A DNA stretch of 34,670 nt from Prevotella sp. (GTDB lineage: Bacteria; Bacteroidota; Bacteroidia; Bacteroidales; Bacteroidaceae): assembly GCA_022788105.1 (NCBI GenBank), contig JALEVZ010000110.1, forward strand, positions 1 to 34,670, read 5' to 3'. Shown here one piece after another: positions 15,588 to 24,046 of this stretch. Under the pieces are notes generated by a model. That model saw nothing but the letters and a program-made list of their open reading frames with translations, searched no databases and was not told the origin of the DNA. Every line of letters starts with the position of its first letter. Positions within the stretch are counted from its first letter, which is position 1. Made by a program: the position numbers and the translations under genes.

Positions 15588-16412
15588 TTAAAAGCTGTTC
15601 AGCCAAGCGCGAAGGGTGAGCAGCATCTCTGCATGGTAGCGGAAGCTGGGTCTTATGCCGAAGCCGTGGCCGCCGTTGGGATAGACAAAGAGCGAGGCAG
15701 GCACGTCGTGGCGGTATAGCTCCGTGTAGTAGTTCACGCCATTGGCGGGCTGCACCACGTCGTCGTCGTCGGCCAGTATGACGCAAGCGCGGGGCGTGAG
15801 GCGTGTCACGTGCATGTCGTTGCTGTAGTGTTGCTCGTCTTTCTTGCGGGCATCTTTGCCCAACAGGTTGTCGTGAGAGCCTATATGTGTGAACGACGGC
15901 ATCATGGTGATGACCGGATAGAACAGCACCTGAAAGTCGGGACGGGCGTCGGCTTTGGCATGAACGGCAACGGTGGAGGCGAGATGGCCGCCAGCAGAGA
16001 AACCCATAATGCCCACATCGGTGGCGTTGATGTGCCAGGTGTGGGCGTTGCGGCGCACCAAGCGTATGGCCTCCTCGGCGTCGCTGACTGGCACAGAGGG
16101 GTTGCCGTGTGGCATGCGGTACTTCAACACGATGGCAGCAATGCCCATGTCGTTGAGGAATGGTGCCCACTCTGTGCCTTCATAGTCCATGCACAGATGC
16201 TCATAACCACCTCCAGGACATATCACCACGGCACGACCTGTGGCTTTCTTGGCTGCGGGGAGAAAGACTTTCAGCACTGGCACATCGGTGGCATCGCCAC
16301 TCTTGCCCGGCATTTTGCCTTCCCACAGATTAACGTCAAAACTCTTCTGCGCCGACATGGCAACCGAAACGACCACCATGCACAATGCGAGCAGTATTCT
16401 TCTTGCGTTCAT
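15588..16412 (-). CDS. Secreted alpha/beta-hydrolase (acetylxylan-esterase-like), 274 aa
   Basis: Signal peptide MNARRILLALCMVVVSVAMS, then an alpha/beta-hydrolase of the carbohydrate-esterase / BD-FAE type. The oxyanion-hole motif is CPGGGYEHL (residues 65-73). The nucleophile Ser139 lies in GFSAGGH. A DDDDVV loop and GGHGFG near the C-terminus supply the likely catalytic Asp and His. Such enzymes remove acetyl or other acyl groups from plant polysaccharides or act on small esters; the exact substrate cannot be read from sequence. It lies 189 nt upstream of GH27 on the same strand, separated by a 22-bp repeat array with a strong hairpin. It has its own -7 box at 16492-16499. Confidence 0.9.
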   Translation of the reverse strand: MNARRILLALCMVVVSVAMSAQKSFDVNLWEGKMPGKSGDATDVPVLKVFLPAAKKATGRAVVICPGGGYEHLCMDYEGTEWAPFLNDMGIAAIVLKYRMPHGNPSVPVSDAEEAIRLVRRNAHTWHINATDVGIMGFSAGGHLASTVAVHAKADARPDFQVLFYPVITMMPSFTHIGSHDNLLGKDARKKDEQHYSNDMHVTRLTPRACVILADDDDVVQPANGVNYYTELYRHDVPASLFVYPNGGHGFGIRPSFRYHAEMLLTLRAWLNSF

Positions 16413-16491
16413 TGCTGCTGTTATATTGATTTATATTATTATCTGATAATAAATGAATGGAACAACATTCATATTTCGTTCCAATCGCTTG

Positions 16492-16499
16492 CAAAGATA
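16492..16499 (-). promoter_or_regulatory. -7 box for the esterase gene
   Basis: On the minus strand it reads TATCTTTG, a perfect TAnnTTTG, about 80 nt before the esterase ATG. It lies back to back with the promoter of the divergent Nudix gene. Confidence 0.6.
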
Positions 16500-16511
16500 A
16501 TGATTTTTTTG

Positions 16512-16519
16512 TAATATTG
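16512..16519 (+). promoter_or_regulatory. Probable -7 box for the Nudix gene
   Basis: TAATATTG matches TAnnTTTG with one difference. CTTG at 16488-16491 lies 20 nt upstream as a possible -33 element. Start codon at 16583. Confidence 0.45.
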
Positions 16520-16582
16520 CAGTCGTATTCAGGACAAATACCCATTTTTTAAAATTATATATAATTTCACAATTTCCATACG

Positions 16583-17107
16583 ATGCATCCATTGATGAAA
16601 TTCGGCTACTGCCCCATTTGCGGCAGCCACCACTTCGAGATTAACAGCGACAAAAGCCGTAAGTGTGAGAACTGCGGATTCGAGATGTTCATGAACCCCA
16701 GCGCCGCAAACGTGGCGTTCATAATGAACGACAAGGGCGAGTTGCTGGTCGAAAAACGCCTACGCGAGCCGGCAAAAGGCACTCTCGACCTGCCTGGAGG
16801 ATTTGCCGACCCCGGCGAGACTGCCGAGGAGGGAGTGAAAAGAGAAGTGATGGAGGAGACAGGACTAAAGGTCACGAAGGCCACCTACGCCTTCAGCCAG
16901 CCCAATATCTATCGTTTCAGCGGCATAGACATACCTACTCTCGACAGCTTCTTTCGCTGCGAAGTGGAAGACACGAGCTGTCTCAAGTCGTCTGACGACG
17001 AGGCAGAGTGTATGTGGATAAAGCTCGAAGACATTCATACAGAGCAGTTTGGACTGCGCTCCGTAAGATGGGGACTCATCAAGTTTATGGAGTCGCTGCG
17101 ACAATAA
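16583..17107 (+). CDS. Nudix hydrolase with N-terminal zinc ribbon, 174 aa
   Basis: Nudix enzymes cleave nucleoside diphosphates linked to another group. The N-terminus has CPIC (Cys10, Cys13) and CENC (Cys28, Cys31), a four-cysteine zinc ribbon as in NudC-like and related NADH-pyrophosphatase families. The Nudix box lies at 73-95: G73, Glu79, R87-E88, E91-E92 and G94. The substrate is not certain: a full NudC is longer and carries an SQPWPFPxS motif after the box. Here only SQPNIYRFSG follows, so the protein may use another substrate. It stands alone, with the divergent esterase gene on one side and a 22-bp repeat array after its stop. Confidence 0.92.
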   Translation: MHPLMKFGYCPICGSHHFEINSDKSRKCENCGFEMFMNPSAANVAFIMNDKGELLVEKRLREPAKGTLDLPGGFADPGETAEEGVKREVMEETGLKVTKATYAFSQPNIYRFSGIDIPTLDSFFRCEVEDTSCLKSSDDEAECMWIKLEDIHTEQFGLRSVRWGLIKFMESLRQ

Positions 17108-17141
17108 GCCGTTGAGAAGACGGGGAGGAAATGTGTTGTGA

Positions 17142-17229
17142 CTTTGACGGAGGTGTGGAGCGCCTTTGACGAAGGTGTGGAGCGCCTTTGACGGAGGTGT
17201 GGAGCGCCTTTGACGAAGGCATGGAGCGC
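17142..17229. repeat. Tandem array, 22-bp period, 4 units
   Basis: Units at 17142, 17164, 17186 and 17208, all of the type CTTTGACGGAGGTGTGGAGC, with the same 22-bp step and only a few changes (GGA/GAA alternating). It starts 35 nt after the Nudix stop codon. Confidence 0.96.
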
Positions 17230-17274
17230 TCGTAATGAAAAAATATTGCTGAGATAATAAAAATATATTGCGCG

Positions 17275-17307
17275 TTTGATAAATATATAAATAAAACGCT
17301 ATCTTTG
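17275..17307 (+). promoter_or_regulatory. Complete Bacteroidota promoter for the outer-membrane barrel operon
   Basis: TTTG (-33) at 17275-17278, a 21-bp spacer, and TATCTTTG (-7) at 17300-17307. This is the best promoter in the window and lies 49 nt before the ATG at 17356. Confidence 0.8.
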
Positions 17308-17355
17308 CAAAAAGTTTTCAAGTGCGGGGTCTCATCGCACTCAACATACATATTT

Positions 17356-18573
17356 ATGAACAACCCAAAAACACTCCGCCGCCGCGGCATGCTGCACTAT
17401 TTGCTTGCCCTCGCCATGTCGATGGCAGTCTACAGCATGCCTGCACAGACTCTCGACAAAGCCGCAACCGACAGCGTAAAAGCCGTTGCCGACACCACAG
17501 TGGTGGCTCCACAGCCTCGCGGACTGGTGGCACGGCTGCTCCGATACTTCGCAGAGTCGGACAAACCGAAGCCCAACAAAAAGATAGACTTCGGCATTAT
17601 AGGCGGCCCACACTACGCCTCCGACACCGGATTTGGCGTCGGACTGGTGGCGTCGGCACTCTACTCCACCGACCGTTCAGACTCCACGCTGGAGAAATCA
17701 AACGCTTCGCTCTACAGCGATGTCACCTCTAAGGCGTTTCTAATGATTGGTTTGCGAGGCAACAACATATTCCCCCACAAACGATACAGGCTCGACTACC
17801 GCCTGTATGTCTACACTTTCCCTTCCTATCTATGGGGATTCAGCTACCCGCAAAGCGACAACGACGACAACAAAAGCAAGTACAGCCGCACCAAGTTTGA
17901 GGTGATGGCGCGCTTTCTCGTACCCCTCAACCGCTACAGCTACCTCGGTCCGATTGTGCGCTACCAGTATGTACACGCCTATAAGCTTAAAGACAACGCG
18001 CCACAACTGCTCGCAGGCATGCCCATGACGGTGAGCGACGTGGCTGTCGGAGTGAGCTACACGCTCGATTCGCGCGACTTTATGCTCAACGCCTCACGCG
18101 GATGGTTCATGCAACTCGATCTCACCGCCAACCCGACATTCCTCGGCAACAACAACACCTATTGGTCGGCAGAGATGCAACTCGCCACATACCGCAAGGC
18201 ATGGCGTGGCGCCATCATAGCCGGAGAGCTGCACACACGCCAGTCGACGGGACAGGTGCCGTGGCCCATGCTGTCGGATGTAGGCTCCAGCAACCGCATG
18301 CGAGGCTACTACGAGGGCCGCTACCGCGACAAAAACGTGATTGACGCGCAACTCGAACTGCGCCAACACATCTGGCACCGCAACGGCATAGCGCTGTGGG
18401 TGGGCGCCGCAGAGGTGTTCCCCCGCTACAGCGAGCTACGCCTAAGTCGCATCCTTCCCAACGCCGGCGTGGGCTATCGGTGGCAATTTAAGAAGGGTGT
18501 GAACGTGCGACTCGACTACGGTTTCAGCCGCAACGGCACCGGATTTATCTTTAACATCAACGAGGCGTTTTAA
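17356..18573 (+). CDS. BamA/Omp85-like outer-membrane beta-barrel protein, 405 aa
   Basis: The start is ATG 17356 (MNNPKTLRRRGMLHYLLALAMSM), giving a signal peptide that ends near Ala30-Gln31 in SMPAQT; an upstream in-frame TTG is rejected because it lies inside the promoter. The mature part has alternating aromatic beta strands and the C-terminal features of the bacterial surface antigen (Omp85) barrel: SSNRMRGYYEGRYRDKN, then VGYRWQFKKGVNVRLDYGFS and a terminal Phe (NINEAF). There are no POTRA domains, so it is not BamA itself; short Omp85-like barrels of this kind are common in Bacteroidota. An EptA-like gene follows after 5 nt, so the two are cotranscribed. Cargo or channel role unknown. 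Confidence 0.88.
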   Translation: MNNPKTLRRRGMLHYLLALAMSMAVYSMPAQTLDKAATDSVKAVADTTVVAPQPRGLVARLLRYFAESDKPKPNKKIDFGIIGGPHYASDTGFGVGLVASALYSTDRSDSTLEKSNASLYSDVTSKAFLMIGLRGNNIFPHKRYRLDYRLYVYTFPSYLWGFSYPQSDNDDNKSKYSRTKFEVMARFLVPLNRYSYLGPIVRYQYVHAYKLKDNAPQLLAGMPMTVSDVAVGVSYTLDSRDFMLNASRGWFMQLDLTANPTFLGNNNTYWSAEMQLATYRKAWRGAIIAGELHTRQSTGQVPWPMLSDVGSSNRMRGYYEGRYRDKNVIDAQLELRQHIWHRNGIALWVGAAEVFPRYSELRLSRILPNAGVGYRWQFKKGVNVRLDYGFSRNGTGFIFNINEAF

Positions 18574-18578
18574 CAAAC

Positions 18579-20234
18579 ATGAAACAAAAAGCAACATACT
18601 ACCTCTTCCTCTTCGTGCTGACGCTCCCCAACCTCGTGCTGTCGGCGACCGAACAGCTCACGTGGGGAGGACGCATTGCAGGCGTAGCGATGCCGCTGGC
18701 AGTCTATTGGCTGCTGCTATCGCTGTCAAGAAAGACGGGGCGCACGATGATAATGATGCTGCCCGTGCTCTTTCTCGGCGCCTTTCAGATGGTGCTCACC
18801 TATCTCTACGGTCGTGGACCGATAGCCGTGGACATGTGGCTGAACCTCGTCACCACCAACTCTGGCGAGGTTGGCGAACTGCTGTCGCAGCTGTTGCCTG
18901 CCATAGTGTGGGTGGTGGTAATCTACATACCCACCCTTGCGCTTGCCGCCACACTGTGGGCACGAAAGCGCCATGCCCCCGACACGTTCGTAAAGAAGCA
19001 ACGTCTGCCCGCCCTCTGTGCCACCACAGCGGCACTACTCTACACCGCCACCCTCACAGCCCTAACACCTTACTCGCCCACCAACGACATGTTTCCGCTC
19101 AACGCGGTGTGCAACTTCGGCATGGCGTTTGGTCGTCAGACCGTGTCGGTAAGATATAAGGAGTCATCCAAAGACTTTAAGTACTACGCCAAATGCTCGT
19201 TTGCCGACAACGAGGCAGAGACTCTGGTGCTCGTGATAGGCGAGACGAGCCGCGCAGACAACTGGCAACTCTACGGCTACAGCCGCAAGACCAACCCTCT
19301 GCTCACACAGACGAAGGGGCTGACAGTGTTTACCGACTACATGAGTCAGAGCAACACCACCCACAAGAGCGTGCCCATACTGCTGTCGCTCGCCGAGGCA
19401 GACAACTACGACATACTCTACCACACGAAAGGAATCATGCAAGCGTTTCGCGAAGCAGGCTACCACACCGTGTACCTCTCAAACCAACAGCGCACCCACT
19501 CGTTCATCGACTTCCTCGGTGAGCAGGCCGACGACTGCCTGTTCCTGCGCGACAGCCATCCCGACAACGCCTATGACACAGACCTGCTCGTACCACTCGC
19601 ACAGAAGCTCGCAAGGCAGAAAGGGCGTCGCACGTTCGTAGTGCTACACACATACGGCTCTCATTTCAGCTACGCCGACCGCTATCCCGACGACATGCGC
19701 GAGTTCCAGTCCGACCAATACGACGGTGCGAAGCGCCAATACCGCCCGCAGCTCATCAACGCCTACGACAACTCGATATGTCAGACGGACCTGCTGCTCC
19801 GCCGCATCATTGAACAGCTGACGGCACATGGTGGCAGCGCAGCCATGGTCTACACCTCCGACCACGGCGAAGACATATTCGACGACGCCCGCCATCTGTT
19901 CCTACACGCATCGCCCTTTCCCTCGTTCTGGCAGCTGCACGTGCCGCTCATAGTGTGGACCTCACCCACCTACCGCCAGCGCCACGGCGCCATCACGTCG
20001 GCACTCGACGCCAATCGTCACAAGGCGGCAGAGAGCAACAGCGTGTTCCACACCCTGCTCACCATGGGAGGCGTCACCACCAGCTACCGCAACGACTCCC
20101 TGTCGCTCGCCAGCCCCACCTACACCTCGCACCGTCGCCTCTTCATCGACGACCACAACCAGCCACGCACCTACCGCGAATGCATGACCGAGGAAGACCT
20201 GAAGCTGATGGAAGAGAAACACATTACGAAGTAG
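18579..20234 (+). CDS. Phosphoethanolamine transferase (EptA/sulfatase superfamily), 551 aa
   Basis: Inner-membrane enzyme that moves phosphoethanolamine to lipid A or another envelope glycan. The N-terminus has about five membrane helices (residues 5-25, 34-50, 55-77, 105-126, 143-163), followed by a periplasmic catalytic domain of the alkaline-phosphatase fold. GETSRADN at 221-228 gives the nucleophile Thr223; NTTHKSVP (259-266) and HTYGSH (357-362) are typical EptA motifs, and SDHGED at 427-432 holds metal ligands. The start is ATG 18579, five nucleotides after the barrel gene stop. Modification of lipid A phosphates usually gives resistance to cationic peptides; whether lipid A is the target here is inference. 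Confidence 0.93.
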   Translation: MKQKATYYLFLFVLTLPNLVLSATEQLTWGGRIAGVAMPLAVYWLLLSLSRKTGRTMIMMLPVLFLGAFQMVLTYLYGRGPIAVDMWLNLVTTNSGEVGELLSQLLPAIVWVVVIYIPTLALAATLWARKRHAPDTFVKKQRLPALCATTAALLYTATLTALTPYSPTNDMFPLNAVCNFGMAFGRQTVSVRYKESSKDFKYYAKCSFADNEAETLVLVIGETSRADNWQLYGYSRKTNPLLTQTKGLTVFTDYMSQSNTTHKSVPILLSLAEADNYDILYHTKGIMQAFREAGYHTVYLSNQQRTHSFIDFLGEQADDCLFLRDSHPDNAYDTDLLVPLAQKLARQKGRRTFVVLHTYGSHFSYADRYPDDMREFQSDQYDGAKRQYRPQLINAYDNSICQTDLLLRRIIEQLTAHGGSAAMVYTSDHGEDIFDDARHLFLHASPFPSFWQLHVPLIVWTSPTYRQRHGAITSALDANRHKAAESNSVFHTLLTMGGVTTSYRNDSLSLASPTYTSHRRLFIDDHNQPRTYRECMTEEDLKLMEEKHITK

Positions 20235-20309
20235 AAACCCTCACCCCACACCCCAACCACACTTGCCACAGCACCGACCGTGGCTATAAGTCAAATAAAA
20301 ACACACACG

Positions 20310-21323
20310 ATGAACAAATCTATCATTACGGCAGCCATGCTCATAGGCATAGCCGCCACGGCAGCAGCCGTAAGCCAAGACGGCAACAACACAAACCAGG
20401 GAGCCAACGCCACAGCCCAACCCACAGGCACACACCTCATCAAATGTGGCGACATGGACCACTGGGTGACGCGCCACGTGAAAGAGAGCAGCATCATTGG
20501 CGGCAACATGAAGACCCTACAAGAGATAGCGCCCACCAAGACATGGGCACAGAACGCCCCATACACCAACTGGGGCGGCTCACCGTGGGGCACCTCCAAT
20601 GTCATGGCGAAAGTGTCGGGCATCACCAAGACTAACGTGTCGGTCTATCGCGACACCCACCCAGGGCACGGCAGCTGCGCCAAGCTGGTGACACACATCG
20701 AGACATGCAAGGTGCTCGGCATAGTCAACATCAAGGTGTTGGCAGCAGGCAGCATATTCCTCGGCGAGACCCTCGAGCCTATCACCTCCACCTCCAACCC
20801 TATGGCAAAGCTCGATGCAGGCATGAAGTTCACCAGACGACCCAAAGCTCTCATGTTCGACTATAAGGTGAAACTCTCTGGCCAGCCCCACCGCATCAAG
20901 GAGACAGGCTTCAGCAAGGTGAAGACCGTGGCAGGCATAGACATGTGCGACTGCGTGTGCCTGCTTCAGAAACGATGGGAAGACGCCAAAGGCAACATCT
21001 GGGCAAAGCGCGTAGGCACGATGGTGGTGCACTTCGCAAAGAGCACAAACGGATGGGTAGAAGACGCATCGTTTCCCATCCACTACGGCGACATCACCCA
21101 CCAGAGCTTCTACAAGCCATACATGGGGCTGCTCACGGGCGACGACATAAAGTGGGCGAAGAACTCGAAAGGCAAGATGATGCCCGTCAAAGAGATTGGA
21201 TGGGCCACCGCCAACGAGTCGCCGACCCACATGGTGCTACAGTTCGACTCCAGCCACGGCGGCGCCTACATCGGCTCGGTGGGCAACACGCTGTGGGTTG
21301 ACAACGTGCGCGTGGAGTATTAA
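20310..21323 (+). CDS. Exported PCMD-domain protein, 337 aa
   Basis: The protein starts MNKSIITAAMLIGIAATAAA, a signal peptide without lipobox. The mature part resembles the PCMD family (putative carbohydrate metabolism domain): CGDMDHWVTR, SPWGTSNVMAK, GSIFLGETLEP, GMKFTRRPKALMFDYKVKL, and a final VGNTLWVDNVRVEY, which reads as the last strand of a jelly roll. Members of this family occur in Bacteroidota polysaccharide loci and are thought to bind glycans; none of this is proven here. It lies 75 nt after the EptA-like gene, with no terminator between them, and ends before a strong terminator, so it is probably the last gene of the three-gene unit. Confidence 0.85.
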   Translation: MNKSIITAAMLIGIAATAAAVSQDGNNTNQGANATAQPTGTHLIKCGDMDHWVTRHVKESSIIGGNMKTLQEIAPTKTWAQNAPYTNWGGSPWGTSNVMAKVSGITKTNVSVYRDTHPGHGSCAKLVTHIETCKVLGIVNIKVLAAGSIFLGETLEPITSTSNPMAKLDAGMKFTRRPKALMFDYKVKLSGQPHRIKETGFSKVKTVAGIDMCDCVCLLQKRWEDAKGNIWAKRVGTMVVHFAKSTNGWVEDASFPIHYGDITHQSFYKPYMGLLTGDDIKWAKNSKGKMMPVKEIGWATANESPTHMVLQFDSSHGGAYIGSVGNTLWVDNVRVEY

Positions 21324-21341
21324 ATGTTGCGCACAAGACAG

Positions 21342-21392
21342 AAAAAGATTGCATGTTGACAGACAATTGTCGCCAACATGCAATCTTTTTTT
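21342..21392 (+). terminator. Terminator of the barrel/EptA/PCMD operon
   Basis: A 17-bp stem (AAAAAGATTGCATGTTG at 21342-21358, complement at 21374-21390), a 15-nt loop, and a run of seven T ending at 21392. Confidence 0.92.
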
Positions 21393-21405
21393 ATCCCCTC
21401 CACCG

Positions 21406-21504
21406 CTCTCCACGGCGGGTAGAGGGTCGGCTTGCAGTCGCTCTCCTCACTGGCGTCTGCCCTTTTTTACCTTTTTACCCTTTTACCTTTTTACCTTTAA
21501 AAGC
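21406..21504. repeat. Dispersed repeat, copy 2 of about 99 bp
   Basis: This is the second copy of the element at 9846-9942, same orientation. The left half is diverged (CTCTCCACGGCGGGTAGAG). CACTGGCGTCTGC is identical, then an extra CC, then 42 identical bases of TTTTTACC-type units ending TTTAAAAGC. A third fragment (GCGGTCTTTCCACTGGCGTC) lies at 21526-21549 and forms a CTGGCGG/CCGCCAG hairpin. The gap 21324-21670 holds this, the operon terminator and the topA -7 box, but no gene. Confidence 0.9.
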
Positions 21505-21636
21505 TGGTAGATGGATAGAGAACTGGCGGTCTTTCCACTGGCGTCCGCCAGCCTATCGCAGGCAGGTGGAACTTCTTCTAATAATAATTTTCCTTAAATT
21601 TTTCCCATATAATAATGTAGGAGTAAAACAAATGCT

Positions 21637-21644
21637 TACTTTTG
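21637..21644 (+). promoter_or_regulatory. -7 box for topA-aroK
   Basis: TACTTTTG is a perfect TAnnTTTG, 26 nt before the ATG at 21671. No clear -33 TTTG is visible. Confidence 0.6.
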
Positions 21645-21670
21645 CACTCCAAATAAAGACCAACTCATTT

Positions 21671-24037
21671 ATGCAAGACAACTTAGTGATTGTGGAGAGC
21701 CCCGCAAAGGCCAAGACAATAGAGAAATTTTTAGGCGCCGACTTCAAGGTGATGTCGTCATACGGCCACATACGTGACCTAAAGAAAAAAGAGATAAGCG
21801 TAGACATGCAGTCCATGCAGCCGTCATACGTCATACCGAAAGAGAAGGAGAAACTCGTCAGCGAACTCAAAGCCTGCGCAAAGAAAGCCAAGAAGATATG
21901 GCTCGCATCCGATGAAGACCGCGAGGGAGAGGCCATCTCTTGGCACCTCTGTGAGGTGCTCGGACTGGACGAAGAGAAGACCAGCCGCATAGTGTTCCAC
22001 GAGATTACGAAGCCCGCCATACTCGCGGCAATAGAGAATCCGCGACACCTCGACATGAACCTCGTCAACGCGCAGCAGGCACGCCGCGTGCTCGACCGCA
22101 TCGTGGGCTTCAAGCTCTCGCCCGTGCTCTGGCGCAAGGTGAAGCCCGCCCTCTCGGCAGGACGTGTGCAGAGCGTGGCAGTGCGTCTCATCGTGGAGCG
22201 TGAACGCGAGATACAAAAGTTTAAGAGCGAGCCCTACTACCGCATCAACGCCGTCTTCGCCCTCACCAATGCCGACGGCTCACAGTCGGAGGTAAAGGCC
22301 GAGCTGGACAAGCGTTTCGCCGGACACGACGAGGCAGTGACATTCCTCGAGGCATGCCGCAACGCCGACTTCGCCGTAGAGTCGGTACAGAAGAAGCCGC
22401 TGAAGCGTTCGCCAGCACCACCCTTCACCACCTCCACACTGCAACAGGAGGCCGCCCGCAAGCTCGGATTCTCGGTGTCGCAGACCATGATGGTGGCACA
22501 GCACCTCTACGAAAACGGTAAGATCACCTACATGCGAACCGACAGTGTGAACCTCTCGTCGCTCTGCATAGGCGCCGCAAAGGAGGAGATAAACAACCTC
22601 TACGGCGAGGAGTACAGCCAACCACGCAACTTCCACACCAACTCAAAGGGAGCACAGGAGGCACACGAGGCTATACGCCCCACATACATGAGCAACGTCG
22701 ACATCGACGGCACAGCACAGGAGAAGCGCCTCTACGAGCTGATTTGGAAACGCACCGCTGCCAGCCAGATGGCCGACGCACAGATAGAGAAGACCACAGT
22801 CAACATAAGCGTCACCGTAGACGGCAAGGCGGTGAGCAGCGACGGCACACTGGTCGACGGCGACGACAAGCACACGCCACACTTCGTAGCCAACGGTGAG
22901 GTGGTGAAGTTTGACGGATTCTTAAAGGTTTACCGCGAGTCCACCGACGACGACGACACTCAAGGCGACGAGTTCTCACACATACTGCCGCCCATGAGCG
23001 ACGGCGACACGCTGCAACGCCGCGAGATAACAAGCACCGAGCGATTCTCACAGGGACCGTCGCGCTACACCGAGGCGAGCCTCGTACACAAGCTCGAGGA
23101 GCTGGGCATCGGACGTCCGTCTACCTACGCGCCCACCATCAGCACCATACAGCAGCGCGAATATGTGCAGAAAGGCGACAAGAAGGGCGAAGAGCGCACC
23201 TACACCATCGACACCCTGCGCGGCATACAGATTACGAACAAGACCAAGAAAGAGCTTACCGGCAACGAGAAGGGTAAGCTGCTGCCTACAGATATAGGCA
23301 CCGTGGTGAACGACTTCCTCATCGAAAACTTCCCCGACATCATGGACTACAACTTCACCGCACGTGTGGAACAGCAGTTCGACCAGATAGCCGAGGGCAA
23401 GGAGCAGTGGACAGACATGATGAAAGGCTTCGACGACAAGTTTGAACCCACCGTAGAAAAAGTAATCAACGCACGCGCAGAACACAAGGCTGGCGAGCGC
23501 CAACTGGGCGACGACCCGAAGAGCGGACGCCCCGTGTTCGTGAAGATAGGCCGCTTCGGACCCGTCGTGCAGATAGGCTCGGCAGACGACGAGCAGAAGC
23601 CGCAGTTTGCACAGCTGCCCGCCGACAAGCGCATGGACTCCATCACTCTCGACGAGGCGCTCGAACTGTTTAAGCTGCCACGCACCGTCGGCGAGTTTGA
23701 AGGCTCGGAGGTGGTGATTGGCGCAGGACGATTCGGACCCTATGTCATGCACAACAAGAAGTACGTGTCGCTGCCAAAGGGCGAAGACCCGATGACCGTG
23801 ACACTCGAGACAGCCGTCAGACTCATCATGGAGAAGCGTCGACAGGAGGAGCAGCGACACATCAAGACATTCCCCGAAGACGCCAAACTCGAGGTGCTCA
23901 ACGGCCGCTACGGACCATATATCGCCTACGACGGCAAGAACTACCGCATCCCGAAGTCACAGCACGACAAGGCAGCAGAGCTGACTTACGAACAGTGCAT
24001 GGAGATAGTCAACGCCACACCGGCAAAGAAAAAGTAA
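21671..24037 (+). CDS. topA: DNA topoisomerase I, 788 aa
   Basis: Type IA topoisomerase that relaxes negative supercoils. Start ATG 21671 (MQDNLVIVESPAKAKTIEKF) fits the family and lies just after the -7 box; the frame is open far upstream, through the repeat, but that part is not coding. The Toprim domain holds Glu9 (VESPAKA) and DEDREGE at 81-87. SAGRVQSVA lies at 162-170. The active-site Tyr287 is in ITYMRTDS (285-292), and GIGRPSTYAPTI follows. There are no zinc-finger cysteines; the C-terminus has three short topoisomerase C-terminal repeats instead (GRFGPVVQIG, GRFGPYVMHN, GRYGPYIAYD), the normal form in Bacteroidota. aroK follows after 9 nt. Confidence 0.98.
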   Translation: MQDNLVIVESPAKAKTIEKFLGADFKVMSSYGHIRDLKKKEISVDMQSMQPSYVIPKEKEKLVSELKACAKKAKKIWLASDEDREGEAISWHLCEVLGLDEEKTSRIVFHEITKPAILAAIENPRHLDMNLVNAQQARRVLDRIVGFKLSPVLWRKVKPALSAGRVQSVAVRLIVEREREIQKFKSEPYYRINAVFALTNADGSQSEVKAELDKRFAGHDEAVTFLEACRNADFAVESVQKKPLKRSPAPPFTTSTLQQEAARKLGFSVSQTMMVAQHLYENGKITYMRTDSVNLSSLCIGAAKEEINNLYGEEYSQPRNFHTNSKGAQEAHEAIRPTYMSNVDIDGTAQEKRLYELIWKRTAASQMADAQIEKTTVNISVTVDGKAVSSDGTLVDGDDKHTPHFVANGEVVKFDGFLKVYRESTDDDDTQGDEFSHILPPMSDGDTLQRREITSTERFSQGPSRYTEASLVHKLEELGIGRPSTYAPTISTIQQREYVQKGDKKGEERTYTIDTLRGIQITNKTKKELTGNEKGKLLPTDIGTVVNDFLIENFPDIMDYNFTARVEQQFDQIAEGKEQWTDMMKGFDDKFEPTVEKVINARAEHKAGERQLGDDPKSGRPVFVKIGRFGPVVQIGSADDEQKPQFAQLPADKRMDSITLDEALELFKLPRTVGEFEGSEVVIGAGRFGPYVMHNKKYVSLPKGEDPMTVTLETAVRLIMEKRRQEEQRHIKTFPEDAKLEVLNGRYGPYIAYDGKNYRIPKSQHDKAAELTYEQCMEIVNATPAKKK

Positions 24038-24046
24038 CTGACAGCT

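Noticed and set aside
21353..21670. Upstream in-frame extension of topA
   Set aside because: It crosses a terminator, a dispersed repeat and the -7 box; the TopA N-terminus starts properly at ATG 21671.
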